This document shows positions 14,297 to 21,890 of a stretch of DNA of 23,469 nucleotides, in pieces; positions within the stretch are counted from its first letter, which is position 1; each line of letters begins with the position of its first letter. The stretch is from NCBI GenBank assembly GCA_964539925.1, contig CAZILB010000052.1, positions 1 through 23,469 on the forward strand, written 5' to 3'. The notes beneath the pieces are model-generated. The model saw nothing but the letters and a program-made list of their open reading frames with translations. It did not search any database and was not told where the DNA came from. This stretch comes from DP-20 sp964539925. Lineage in GTDB: Bacteria; Desulfobacterota; Binatia; UBA9968. The position numbers were made by a program, and so were the translations under genes.

Positions 14297-15282
14297 TTCT
14301 CGAACGCTTCCTTCACGAATAAACTTTCCAGCGGCAATTCGCTTTTCACCAGGCCCTGCTCGATCTGGTAGCGGTTCAGCGCCCGGATGCTTTTTTTCGC
14401 CGTCTCGGTCAGCACGCAGGCGTACGGATCATAGCCCAGCACGGCGCGCTCTTTGGCGTAGCCTTCGGCCTGCGCCGGTGTCAAATACTTTACCGCCAGC
14501 TTGTTGGCTTCGTCGAAGGCCTCGATCAACTTCGTTGCAAGGTCGGGGTATCTCTCCGCCGTTTCTTCCTTGATCGTTACGATATGAATGATCGGATAGA
14601 TTTCCGTCCGTCGGACATAGCGAAGGATTTCGTCGGTGTCTTCGAACAACGGTTTCACCCCCGGGAACTTTCCCATCACGCCCGGCAGCACGCCGCCGCC
14701 GAACAGGGCCGGGTAGCCGGAATCGCCGGCCACCAGGGCCGCGGCGAGCTTGCCTTCGCTGACGAGTTTCGCCAGGTACGGCTTCTCCTGGCCGAAGGGC
14801 GGCGGCGGATCGAGCCGTTCGACCTTCACCGGCAGCTCGTTGGCGATGTAAACTTCTTGGCCTGATACGAACCAGCTCACATCGGTGGTATTGATGTCAT
14901 ATTCGTCCAGCAGAAAGCCGCGCGCCCAGGACACCGCCGTAGCGCCGTAGCGAAAGGCGCCGATCTGCTTGCCCTTGAGATCGCTCGGATGTTTTATTTT
15001 CCCATCGCAAACGAAAATATTCCTCTGCCGCGGCCCGCGCTGAAAAAACACCGGCAAGGCGAGAAAGCGCTTGCCCTTCTCCTTCGCGCGCATCAGCGTC
15101 GCCGTAGACATCTCCGCGACATCGAACTCGCCCTGCACGAAGCGGTAATGCATCTCGCCCGCCGTATACTTGTCGCCGACATACTCGAAATCGTAGCCGT
15201 CGAGCTGAATCGAGCCGTCGATCAACGCTTTGTTGCGCGCGTTGGGGTTGGTGCTGAAGGTGATTTTCGGTTTAGCTGCCAT
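14287..15282 (-). CDS. 4,5-dihydroxyphthalate decarboxylase-like protein (periplasmic-binding-protein fold)
   Basis: A 331-residue protein that fits the 4,5-dihydroxyphthalate decarboxylase/NMT1-like fold: an early NKALIDGSIQLDGYDFEYV, the hallmark GEFDVAEMSTATLM (51-64), LPVFFQRGPRQRNIFV, HPSDLKGKQIG and a late YPIIHIVTIKEE. The known family enzyme removes a carboxyl from dihydroxyphthalate in phthalate breakdown; many relatives have unknown substrates or are solute-binding proteins. There is no signal peptide, which favours a cytoplasmic enzyme. I chose ATG at 15282 (GCGAGGA upstream). The frame stays open back to 15426, but that extension only translates the palindrome at 15320-15348 and lacks family similarity. 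Neighbours (dienelactone hydrolase upstream, AOR downstream) support an aromatic-acid pathway. Confidence 0.8.
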   Translation of the reverse strand: MAAKPKITFSTNPNARNKALIDGSIQLDGYDFEYVGDKYTAGEMHYRFVQGEFDVAEMSTATLMRAKEKGKRFLALPVFFQRGPRQRNIFVCDGKIKHPSDLKGKQIGAFRYGATAVSWARGFLLDEYDINTTDVSWFVSGQEVYIANELPVKVERLDPPPPFGQEKPYLAKLVSEGKLAAALVAGDSGYPALFGGGVLPGVMGKFPGVKPLFEDTDEILRYVRRTEIYPIIHIVTIKEETAERYPDLATKLIEAFDEANKLAVKYLTPAQAEGYAKERAVLGYDPYACVLTETAKKSIRALNRYQIEQGLVKSELPLESLFVKEAFEKKG

Positions 15283-15319
15283 GCGCGTCCTCGCAATTCT
15301 CCGACGGTGCTGCCCGCTG

Positions 15320-15348
15320 CAAGGGGCGGGTTTGAAACCCGCCCCTTG
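15320..15348. repeat. 29-base perfect palindrome (REP-like)
   Basis: Arms of 14 bases, CAAGGGGCGGGTTT (15320-15333) and its exact reverse complement (15335-15348), flank a single G. It lies in the 98-base gap between the dienelactone hydrolase and decarboxylase-like genes. It resembles a repetitive extragenic palindrome and could also be a strong transcript hairpin; there is no T run on either side. Confidence 0.85.
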
Positions 15349-15380
15349 TACGAACAGACACCTCCTGTGGGCGTTATCGA

Positions 15381-16091
15381 TCATGTCGCCAGATGCGTCC
15401 GCAAAAACTCCAATCCCCGCTGCCACGACGCCCGGTCGGACTCGGCGACGTATCTATCCGCGTGGTGCCGGTCCATGAAGGCATGGCCGGTGTCCTTGTA
15501 ACTGAAAAACTCGTGAGGCTTGCCATACTTTGTCAGCTCGGCGTCAAGCTTCGCCATGTCTTCCAAGGAGGGGTTCTGATCGCTCTCGCCGAAGTGGCCC
15601 TGAATCGGACAGCCGATCTCGGCCGTGCGCTCGAACGGCGTCGGCCCTTCACCCCATTTGCGAAAGCAACTGCCGCCATACCAGGTGATCGCCGCCGTGA
15701 AATCCTTGCCGGCGGCGGCCATCAAATAGGCCACGCGCCCGCCCATGCAAAAACCGATGATCGCCATGCGCCGGCCGTCGACCGCTTTGTTTGCTTTGAG
15801 GTAGTTCACCGTCGCGCCGATGTCCTTGATGATGTTCACGTCGCGCACTCGGCCGCGCCGCGTCGGCCCGTCGTCTTTACAGTCGGGCCCGTCGCGATGA
15901 TAGAGGTCCGGGGACACCGCGAAGTAACCCGCCTCCGCCGTGCGTTCGGTCATCTCCTCGGTGAAGCGATCGACGCCGTTTTGATGCTGAATCACGATGA
16001 CCGCCGGCAGCGGCCGATCGCTCTCCGGCCGGGCGATGAACAGAGTCATCTTGCTGTCCTCGACGATAATTTGCTCACGTTGCGTCTGCAT
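15381..16091 (-). CDS. Dienelactone hydrolase family protein
   Basis: A 236-residue alpha/beta hydrolase of the dienelactone hydrolase type, which opens lactones such as dienelactone in chloroaromatic breakdown or acts on other esters. The catalytic triad is visible and correctly spaced: Cys115 in GFCMGG, Asp171 in GESDQNPS and His203 in GHAF. The early IQHQNGVDRFTEEM and SPDLYHRDGP follow the family, although the classical enzyme has a Glu near the start of this region. There is no signal peptide, so it is cytoplasmic. ATG at 16091 has GGAGGTAGGA upstream. It precedes the decarboxylase-like gene, from which the palindrome separates it. The true substrate is unknown; carboxymethylenebutenolidase is the family prototype. 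Confidence 0.93.
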   Translation of the reverse strand: MQTQREQIIVEDSKMTLFIARPESDRPLPAVIVIQHQNGVDRFTEEMTERTAEAGYFAVSPDLYHRDGPDCKDDGPTRRGRVRDVNIIKDIGATVNYLKANKAVDGRRMAIIGFCMGGRVAYLMAAAGKDFTAAITWYGGSCFRKWGEGPTPFERTAEIGCPIQGHFGESDQNPSLEDMAKLDAELTKYGKPHEFFSYKDTGHAFMDRHHADRYVAESDRASWQRGLEFLRTHLAT

Positions 16092-16125
16092 AGTTATTTC
16101 CTACCTCCCGGCAATAACTCAGTTA

Positions 16126-16203
16126 GAAAAAGATCTTTCACTGCGTTCGAGATGACAAATCGCCCTTTAATTGTCATTCCGAGCGGAGCGAGGAATCTTT
16201 CTC
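16126..16203. repeat. Imperfect inverted repeat, MITE-like (33-base arms)
   Basis: Arm 16126-16158 and the reverse complement of arm 16171-16203 agree, without gaps, at 24 of 33 positions. The inner ends are GATGACAA and TTGTCATTC and the outer ends AAAGAT and ATCTTT; the spacer is 12 bases. The right arm core, GTCATTCCGAGCGGAGCGAG, is of a type I recall as frequent between genes in environmental bacteria. It lies upstream of the dienelactone hydrolase gene. Confidence 0.7.
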
Positions 16204-16263
16204 GGTGCTAAGACTCAGGGCCTATCGAGCATGAACCATCACCCTTAACTTTCTTGCGTTTCG

Positions 16264-16308
16264 ATCAACGTCTTGAACGATTTGAACGACTTGAACGTTT
16301 TGAACCCC
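16264..16308. repeat. 9-base-period TTGAAC repeat, locus C
   Basis: TTGAAC starts at 16273, 16282, 16291 and 16300, exactly nine bases apart, with a degenerate ATCAAC unit at 16264. It sits just beyond the stop of the ThDP gene ending at 16317, in the gap to the dienelactone hydrolase gene. In the direction of the neighbouring transcript the units read GTTCAA, as in locus A. Confidence 0.85.
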
Positions 16309-16316
16309 GAACAATC

Positions 16317-18101
16317 TTATATCTTTCGTTGCGCAAAACTCATCTCCTCCACCAGCGTCGGCAGATACGCCGCGACCACCGCCGGCGTCCCTTTGCGCAC
16401 CTGCTCCAGCCCGCGCTTGAGCGCGGGAGCAACCTCTTCGGGTTCGCGCACGGTTTCGCCGAAACAGTTTGCCGACTCCGCCAGCTTGGCAAAGTCCGGC
16501 GGCGGATCGAAGATGCCTCCTTCGTAGTTTTCCGTGCGCACGGCGACGCCGGTGGGGTAGGTCCGTTTAAGGCCGTTGGTCCCCGTCGTGTAGGAACGGT
16601 TGACAAAAACCACCGTCAAAAACGGCGCCTTGTAATGCTCCGCCGACCACAGCGCCGGCATGGGCGTACCGAACATGAAATAACCGTCGCCGGTCGCGAG
16701 CACCACATCGCGGTCGGGCGCGGCCAATTTAGCGCCGAACGCGGCCCCTGCGCCCCAACCGCCAGATGAGCCGCCGCTGGCGAAGTAGGTTCCGGCCTGC
16801 GATCGATTGTGATGGGCGCAGACGTAGTCGGAATTGCTGATGGCGTCGTCGAGCAGGATCGCTTCCGGTTCGAGAACCTTGCCCAACTGATAACCGACCC
16901 AGCGCGGATGCATCGGCCGGCGCCGCCCCGACTCCTCTCCCAATCGTTCGTATTCGGCTGCCATCTCGTGCTTGCGCGCTTCGAGGCGTTCGCGCCGCGC
17001 CGCAATGCGGCTCATGTCGCTCTTTGACAAGAGCGCTGTCGCCGCGTCGCAGATCGCCCGCGCCGCGGAAGCCACGCTCACCGGCAGCCAGAGGTCTGCC
17101 TGAAACTCCATGGTTTTGTAGTTGGACAATACCGGGTCGTTATCGACCCAGATAGTTTTGCTGCCGGGCTTGGGCGCCGCCGCCGGCGTGATGTACGGCA
17201 CGAGCGGTTCGAGCATGAGCAGAACGTCGGCATCTTTGGGCTCCGGCCCTGTGCCGTAGAGCGCGTGCGTGGTTGGGAAATTCAGCCGATCCAGGCGGTC
17301 CATATCGAGCACCGGCAGCGCGAGCAATTCCGCCAGGCGTACGACTTCCGCGACTGCTTCTGGATTGCGCCCCGACGTGGCGCAATAAATACCGGGATTG
17401 CGCGCTTCGATGAGCCACTGGGCGGCGCGCTTTGCATCGGCGGGATCGGGCCATGCGGAGCGCGCCAGGCCCAACTCATCGCGCGTCGGAAAGTAAGTCT
17501 TCCCGGGAAGTTTCAGCATCGCGGTCTCGCGCGGCACCGTGAGATAGGCCGGACCCTTGGGTTCGCTCATGGCAATCTGCAGAAGCCGGCTGATCATCAA
17601 TCCCGGATTGTCCTGATGCTCCAGACGATGATCGACCTTGGTGTATTGGCGCAAAATGGCACCCTGGTCGCGCGGCTCCTGCACCCACTGGACGGGGCTG
17701 TTGCGCGCGCCGGTCATGGAGCCGGGATAGGCGCGCGGCCCGGTGCCCGCGGTGATCAGCACCGGATAGTTGCCGCGCCACGCGCTGTGAATGGCGCCGC
17801 CGTAGTTAAGCGTGCCAACGTCCACGTGCACCGCGGTGGCCGCCGGCTGGTTGCGAACCATCGCCGTGCCCAACGCGGCGTTAAGCGCCACCGCTTCGTG
17901 CGTCACAGTTATGAGCTTCGGCGCCGGCCAGCCTCTTTCATTGGCTCTGGCGATGCTCTCCTGCCAGAAAGCGATCTCCGAGCCGGAAACAAAAAACAAG
18001 TGGTCGATGCCGCCGAGCTTCATCGACTGCACCAGCGCGTCCGACCATTCCTCTCCCGGATACTCCTGCCAGCGGGCGTCATGTGAAATTGCGTCAGCCA
18101 T
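16317..18101 (-). CDS. ThDP-dependent enzyme, acetolactate synthase/2-oxo acid decarboxylase-like (first of pair)
   Basis: A 594-residue thiamine diphosphate enzyme with the three-domain layout of the acetolactate synthase/pyruvate oxidase/benzoylformate decarboxylase family. The cofactor-activating Glu69 is in THEAVALNAALG. The GDG-x(27)-N metal/diphosphate motif is GDGYFMF (471-477) with Asn501. The central stretch GPAYLTVPRE is typical. Such enzymes cleave or join 2-oxo acids. I placed the start at ATG 18101 (GGGAG upstream); an open extension to 18251 crosses an intergenic repeat and has no family similarity. It lies 196 bases after a second, related ThDP gene. Substrate and reaction are unassigned: no regulatory-subunit gene is present, which argues against a housekeeping acetolactate synthase. 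Confidence 0.88.
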   Translation of the reverse strand: MADAISHDARWQEYPGEEWSDALVQSMKLGGIDHLFFVSGSEIAFWQESIARANERGWPAPKLITVTHEAVALNAALGTAMVRNQPAATAVHVDVGTLNYGGAIHSAWRGNYPVLITAGTGPRAYPGSMTGARNSPVQWVQEPRDQGAILRQYTKVDHRLEHQDNPGLMISRLLQIAMSEPKGPAYLTVPRETAMLKLPGKTYFPTRDELGLARSAWPDPADAKRAAQWLIEARNPGIYCATSGRNPEAVAEVVRLAELLALPVLDMDRLDRLNFPTTHALYGTGPEPKDADVLLMLEPLVPYITPAAAPKPGSKTIWVDNDPVLSNYKTMEFQADLWLPVSVASAARAICDAATALLSKSDMSRIAARRERLEARKHEMAAEYERLGEESGRRRPMHPRWVGYQLGKVLEPEAILLDDAISNSDYVCAHHNRSQAGTYFASGGSSGGWGAGAAFGAKLAAPDRDVVLATGDGYFMFGTPMPALWSAEHYKAPFLTVVFVNRSYTTGTNGLKRTYPTGVAVRTENYEGGIFDPPPDFAKLAESANCFGETVREPEEVAPALKRGLEQVRKGTPAVVAAYLPTLVEEMSFAQRKI

Positions 18102-18140
18102 GATTGGAATCTCCCATAGAATGAACAAATGACAGAATCT

Positions 18141-18230
18141 ACCACGAAGCGCCCAGCGCGGCACAAAGGGTTCGGAAATCGTTGCTGGCAAAAACCTCTT
18201 ACCTTTGTGCTCTTCGCGGCCTTCGTGGTG
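18141..18230. repeat. MITE-like inverted repeat with ACCACGAAG ends
   Basis: The left arm starts ACCACGAAG at 18141 and ends CACAAAGG near 18169. The right arm, 18202-18230, reads inversely with the same two ends (CCTTTGTG ... CTTCGTGGT); the middle of the arms differs. The left arm's first 23 bases recur at 21519-21541 with 21 of 23 identical. It lies in the gap between the two ThDP genes. Confidence 0.7.
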
Positions 18231-18297
18231 AAATGTCTGTTTCGCCCTCACATAAAATGCTTGCTTTTAATCCACCGCCGTAACTCCACCACTCCCG

Positions 18298-20049
18298 CTA
18301 CGACAATGGATTCTTGCAAATCACATTGAGCAGCGCTTGGCGCCCTTCTTCTTTAACGACCCTCAACGCCTTCCCCAGTGCGTCGGGCAGTTCGCCCGGT
18401 TCTTCCACGCGCACCGCATACGCTCCGCAGGCCTGCGCCGTCAGGCCAAAGTTGGGCGACGGGCTCAGATCCGTGCCGGGAAAATTCCGCGTGCGCGCCG
18501 CCGTGCCGTCGGGGTAGAGCCCGCGCGCCGCGTTCAAGCTCGCGTTCCACACCTGGTTGTTGTAAATCACCGTCAAAAACGGAATGCGATACTTTTGCGC
18601 CGTAAAGTGGCAGGCGGTGGGCGCAGAGAACATGTAAGAGCCGTCGCCTTCGGCGGCGATCACCGTCGCCTCAGGAGCGCCGAGCTTCATGCCGATGGCC
18701 GCTCCCAAGCCCCATCCCAAATGGCCCGCCAGGGGCGTGTTGAACATCGATCCGGGCCGGTTGAGATGAATCGACTCGGCGAGCTTGGAAGTGATCGTCT
18801 CGTTGGCGACGATCGTCCTGTCGTCCATGGCGTCGCCGATGCACTTGGACAGCCACGCGGGATTGATCGGCTTCTGGTTTTTCACCGCTTCGACGCTCGC
18901 GTCCATCTCGCGGATCATCTCGTTGTGCTCGGCTTCGGTTTTCTTCCGCCGCTCTTCAATCTTGTTCTTCGCTCCGGCGCCCGTCGCCAACTTCGCTCTG
19001 ATGAGCGAAGTCAAAACCGGCAGCGACACATCCGAGCAGCCGGCGATCGGCAAATCCGACGGGAAGCCCCAGCCGGGAATCGCCGTGAACATCGGATCGC
19101 GCTCCAGATGGATAATTTTTACCCCGTCGCGCAGCACGTTGCGGTTGGGCGGCTCCCAGGGCACGTCGGTGTCGATGAAGAAAAGCACGTCGGCCTGGCG
19201 CACGTACTTGGTCACCTGGGTGCCGAGATTAAGCGGATGATCGGTCGGGAAGTTGACATAACTCAGTTGCTGCACGACCGGGATGGCGAGCAGTTCGGCC
19301 AACTCGACGAGGTAACCCACCGCCTCGGGATTGCGGCCCAGATATTTCGTGACGATCAAAGGATAGTCCGATGCGATCAGCCACTCGGCGGCTTTTTCCA
19401 GCGACGCCTGGTCCGCCTGCATTTTGCTAGCCGGCGCCAAAGATTCGGGCGACAGCAACTGGGTCGACTCCATCACCTCGAACAACCATTCGCGCGGCAG
19501 GGTCAGGTAAACCGGCCCGCGCGGCTCGCTCATGGCGATTTTGTACGCCCGCGATACCACGGCGGCAAGATTCTGATTGGTCCGCACCTCGTAGTCCCAC
19601 TTCACGAACTCGCGCACGACATTGCCCTGATCGCGCGACTCCTGGCGCCAGTGAATGTTTTGGCTCTTCCCGCCGTTGATCTCACCCTCGGTGATCGGCG
19701 TGCGTCCCGCCACGAGAAACAGCGGCACATTGCACGATGCCGCGTTGATCACCCCGCCGAGCGCGTTGGCGGTTCCGGGGAGCGTGTGCACCAAAACCAT
19801 CTGCGGCTTTTGCGTGACATTGTAGTAGCCATGGGCCATCGACACCGCCGCCTGCTCGTGCGGCACGACGATCGGCTGGATGTCGCGCGGATCTTCTTTG
19901 GCGGTCCTCGCCATCGCCTCGATCAGCGGCCCATGGTCGGTGCCGGTGTTGGCAAACATGTAGCGCACCGAACCGAGCGCTTTCATCTGCTCCAGGAAAG
20001 CCTCGGCGCCGCTCGAAACCGGAATGGTCTTCAGCAATTTTTCCGCCAT
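18298..20049 (-). CDS. ThDP-dependent enzyme, acetolactate synthase/2-oxo acid decarboxylase-like (second of pair)
   Basis: A 583-residue paralogue of the neighbouring ThDP enzyme. Glu65 in VVPHEQAAVSMAHGY activates the cofactor; LPGTANALGG, RGPVYLTLPREW and EGDGSYMF (467-474) with Asn497/Asn498 in YNNQVWN follow the family. The two neighbours share motifs such as QESRDQG/QEPRDQG, IAMSEP-K/R-GP and PDPNFG-like segments, so they are related but clearly diverged, and they may be two enzymes or two chains of one. ATG at 20049 follows AAAGGA. It is the first gene of the minus-strand run and is divergent from the MFS transporter, so 20050-20324 should contain its promoter. The reaction is not assignable from sequence; a 2-oxo acid decarboxylase or lyase is the leading idea. 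Confidence 0.88.
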   Translation of the reverse strand: MAEKLLKTIPVSSGAEAFLEQMKALGSVRYMFANTGTDHGPLIEAMARTAKEDPRDIQPIVVPHEQAAVSMAHGYYNVTQKPQMVLVHTLPGTANALGGVINAASCNVPLFLVAGRTPITEGEINGGKSQNIHWRQESRDQGNVVREFVKWDYEVRTNQNLAAVVSRAYKIAMSEPRGPVYLTLPREWLFEVMESTQLLSPESLAPASKMQADQASLEKAAEWLIASDYPLIVTKYLGRNPEAVGYLVELAELLAIPVVQQLSYVNFPTDHPLNLGTQVTKYVRQADVLFFIDTDVPWEPPNRNVLRDGVKIIHLERDPMFTAIPGWGFPSDLPIAGCSDVSLPVLTSLIRAKLATGAGAKNKIEERRKKTEAEHNEMIREMDASVEAVKNQKPINPAWLSKCIGDAMDDRTIVANETITSKLAESIHLNRPGSMFNTPLAGHLGWGLGAAIGMKLGAPEATVIAAEGDGSYMFSAPTACHFTAQKYRIPFLTVIYNNQVWNASLNAARGLYPDGTAARTRNFPGTDLSPSPNFGLTAQACGAYAVRVEEPGELPDALGKALRVVKEEGRQALLNVICKNPLS

Positions 20050-20196
20050 TGTCGATTCCTTTCTCTACGGTTGGAAGACCGCGAGCCCTGGCGGGCCGGC
20101 CCAACTCTGTCAAGAACCTGAAAATATTTCAACCCAAAACTGCGCTGCTCACGGCCGCGACTTTTTTATTTTCGAATGGACCTCGGCTCTCCCACC

Positions 20197-20219
20197 TCTT
20201 CCCCCTTGACGGGGGAAGA
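20197..20219. repeat. GC-rich hairpin element, copy 1
   Basis: TCTTCCCCC (20197-20205) pairs perfectly with GGGGGAAGA (20211-20219) around TTGAC. The flanks (CCCACC before, GATGGGGGTG after) resemble in reverse orientation those of the hairpin at 21779-21800, so the two look like members of one dispersed family. It lies in the 275-base spacer between the divergent ThDP and MFS genes. Confidence 0.65.
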
Positions 20220-20324
20220 TTGAGATGGGGGTGCTCGATTTTCCGCCTCGCAGCCGGCGTTGACATTGCTTCACCCCTGCCGCAATGATGACCGCTGCGG
20301 ATCATTCCATGCACGGCGCGCGAC

Positions 20325-21485
20325 GTGGCGGAACAAACCGATTCTTCGACGAAACCCTGGCTTAAAGATTTCACGCTTACCTGGATCAGCCGCTTCAGCG
20401 TGTTTCTCGCGCACCATGTCAGCCGGCCGCTGATTCCGCTCTATCTGATCACCTTCGGAGCGTCATCAACGGTCATCGGCGCGGTCATGGCCGTTTTTAC
20501 TCTGACCGCCACGGTGATGCGCGTGCCCATCGGCATGTTTATCGACCGCATCGGCCGCAGGCCGTTTCTGCTCTACGGCGTCGGGTTTTTCGCCGCCGGC
20601 AACTTCGGTTACCTGTGGGCACCGTCGATTGCGTTCATGATTCCTTGCCGATTGCTCCATGGCCTCGGCTGGTCGGGCTGCACGACGGCGGTGACCACCA
20701 TCGCCGCCGACATCGTGCCGCAGTCCCGCCGCGGCGAGATGATGGGCTACGCAGGGATGGCAAGCAGCCTGGCCGGCGCTCTGGGACCGATTATCGGCTT
20801 CGCGCTGTTTCACCGCTTCGACTATCCGGGTGTTTTTCTCGGCGCCGGCGCTTTGCTCTTGCTCGCCTTCGGCGCGGCGCTGCCGTTGGCCGAACCCTTG
20901 CGCGTTCGATCGACCCGCCCGAAATCAGAACGTTGGTACCAAACTGTCGCCGTCAAGGAAACCCTCCATCCGGCCGTCGCCGTGGCGTTTCTCTCCTTCG
21001 GCCACGGCGGCATCCTGACATTCCTGCCGATCCACGCGCTGAAGCTCGATCTCGCCAATCCCGGCATCTGGTTCGCTGTCTATGCCGTCTGTATTCTCCT
21101 GAGCCGACCCGTCGCCGGTCCGATTTCGGATCGCGTCAGCCGGCGCGCTGTCATTCTGCCGGGCTTGATATTGAATATCGCCGGCATCCTGCTGTTGGCG
21201 ATGGCGACTTCGCCCGCCTGGCTCATGGCCGCGGCGATCATCGGCGGCTTCGGCACCGGCGCCGCCCAGCCCGCGCTCATGACCCTCGCGGTCGACCAAA
21301 GCGCCGCCGAGCGCCGCGGCCAGTCCCTCGCCCAGTTCCAATTGTTTTACGATCTCGGCATTGGTATGGGTTCTCTGAGCCTCGGCGCCTTGTTGGATCT
21401 GGTCGATCAGAATTTTTCGATCATGTATCTGACTACCGCCGTCGTCGCCCTGATCGGCCTCTGGCTCAACTGGAAACAACGATGA
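20325..21485 (+). CDS. MFS transporter
   Basis: A 386-residue inner-membrane transporter with about twelve hydrophobic helices and the major facilitator loop motif GMFIDRIGRRP between helices 2 and 3. A second copy, GPISDRVSRRAV, lies at the matching place in the second half. Charged, short loops and the length are normal for drug/sugar-type MFS proteins. The substrate cannot be read. The start is uncertain: I used GTG at 20325, which has no clear ribosome site; the nearby ATGs at 20285, 20288 and 20309 are out of frame. The gene is divergent from the ThDP pair, so it could import or export a compound of that pathway. Confidence 0.88.
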   Translation: MAEQTDSSTKPWLKDFTLTWISRFSVFLAHHVSRPLIPLYLITFGASSTVIGAVMAVFTLTATVMRVPIGMFIDRIGRRPFLLYGVGFFAAGNFGYLWAPSIAFMIPCRLLHGLGWSGCTTAVTTIAADIVPQSRRGEMMGYAGMASSLAGALGPIIGFALFHRFDYPGVFLGAGALLLLAFGAALPLAEPLRVRSTRPKSERWYQTVAVKETLHPAVAVAFLSFGHGGILTFLPIHALKLDLANPGIWFAVYAVCILLSRPVAGPISDRVSRRAVILPGLILNIAGILLLAMATSPAWLMAAAIIGGFGTGAAQPALMTLAVDQSAAERRGQSLAQFQLFYDLGIGMGSLSLGALLDLVDQNFSIMYLTTAVVALIGLWLNWKQR

Positions 21486-21566
21486 ACCGAGCGCGGCCGC
21501 GCGAAACGAAGACACTTCACCACGAAGGACCCAGCGCGGCAGAGCCGCAACCAAGTCTCGGAAAAT

Positions 21567-21676
21567 CTCTCGCAAAGACGCAGAGTGCGCAAAGTTCGGA
21601 GATAAAGAATGAAAGTCTTTTGTCAAAGGCTTTGTCCTTTACTTATCACCTTGGCGCCTTTGCGACTTGGCGAGAG
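21567..21676. repeat. Inner inverted repeat with CTCTCGC arms
   Basis: Arm 21567-21594 and the reverse complement of 21649-21676 agree at 20 of 28 positions without gaps, starting with seven identical bases, CTCTCGC. The arms are of a CGCAAAG-rich type. The pair is nested inside the outer CACCACGAAG repeat. Confidence 0.6.
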
Positions 21677-21778
21677 GAAATTCCGGTTCCGAGTGCTTTC
21701 AAATTCCAATCATTTGCGCGAGCCGCGCAAATTCCAAAACATAGCAGTACGAAGAGCACGAAGTTCCCCCACCTTCAT

Positions 21779-21800
21779 CCTCCCCCGCACGCGGGGGAGG
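21779..21800. repeat. GC-rich hairpin element, copy 2
   Basis: CCTCCCCCGC (21779-21788) and GCGGGGGAGG (21791-21800) form a perfect ten-base stem with almost no loop. The flanks CCCCCACCTTCAT and GAGGAGGGGG give it the same overall look as the hairpin at 20197-20219 in reverse. Confidence 0.65.
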
Positions 21801-21890
21801 AAAGAGGAGGGGGCGATCCTTCGTAACCTTCGCCCTCTTCGTGGTGAGCTCGAATGCTCCGTGCATCTTATAGGAAAGTGAGATGACACC

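Larger units (their letters stand above)
21518..21846. repeat. Outer inverted repeat CACCACGAAG of a composite repeat region
   Basis: CACCACGAAG (21518-21527) and its exact reverse complement (21837-21846) bracket most of the 405-base gene-free gap between the MFS and TatD genes (21486-21890). The left copy continues as the sequence shared with 18141-18163. A further ACGAAGAGCACGAAG lies near 21749-21763. I see no gene in this gap. Confidence 0.65.

Noticed and set aside
15283..15426. 48-residue N-terminal extension of the decarboxylase-like protein
   Set aside because: It translates the palindrome and intergenic sequence, and family similarity starts at the ATG at 15282, which has its own GAGGA.
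10689..16308. CRISPR array from the regularly spaced TTGAAC units
   Set aside because: The period is nine bases with no spacers of CRISPR length, and no cas genes are present.
18102..18251. 50-residue N-terminal extension of the first ThDP protein
   Set aside because: It runs through the inverted repeat at 18141-18230, and the ATG at 18101 has a ribosome site and begins the family-like sequence.
18337..20121. A 594-residue plus-strand open frame opposite the second ThDP gene
   Set aside because: Very long, but it is antisense to a gene with complete ThDP motifs, is rich in Arg and His and has no recognisable domain.
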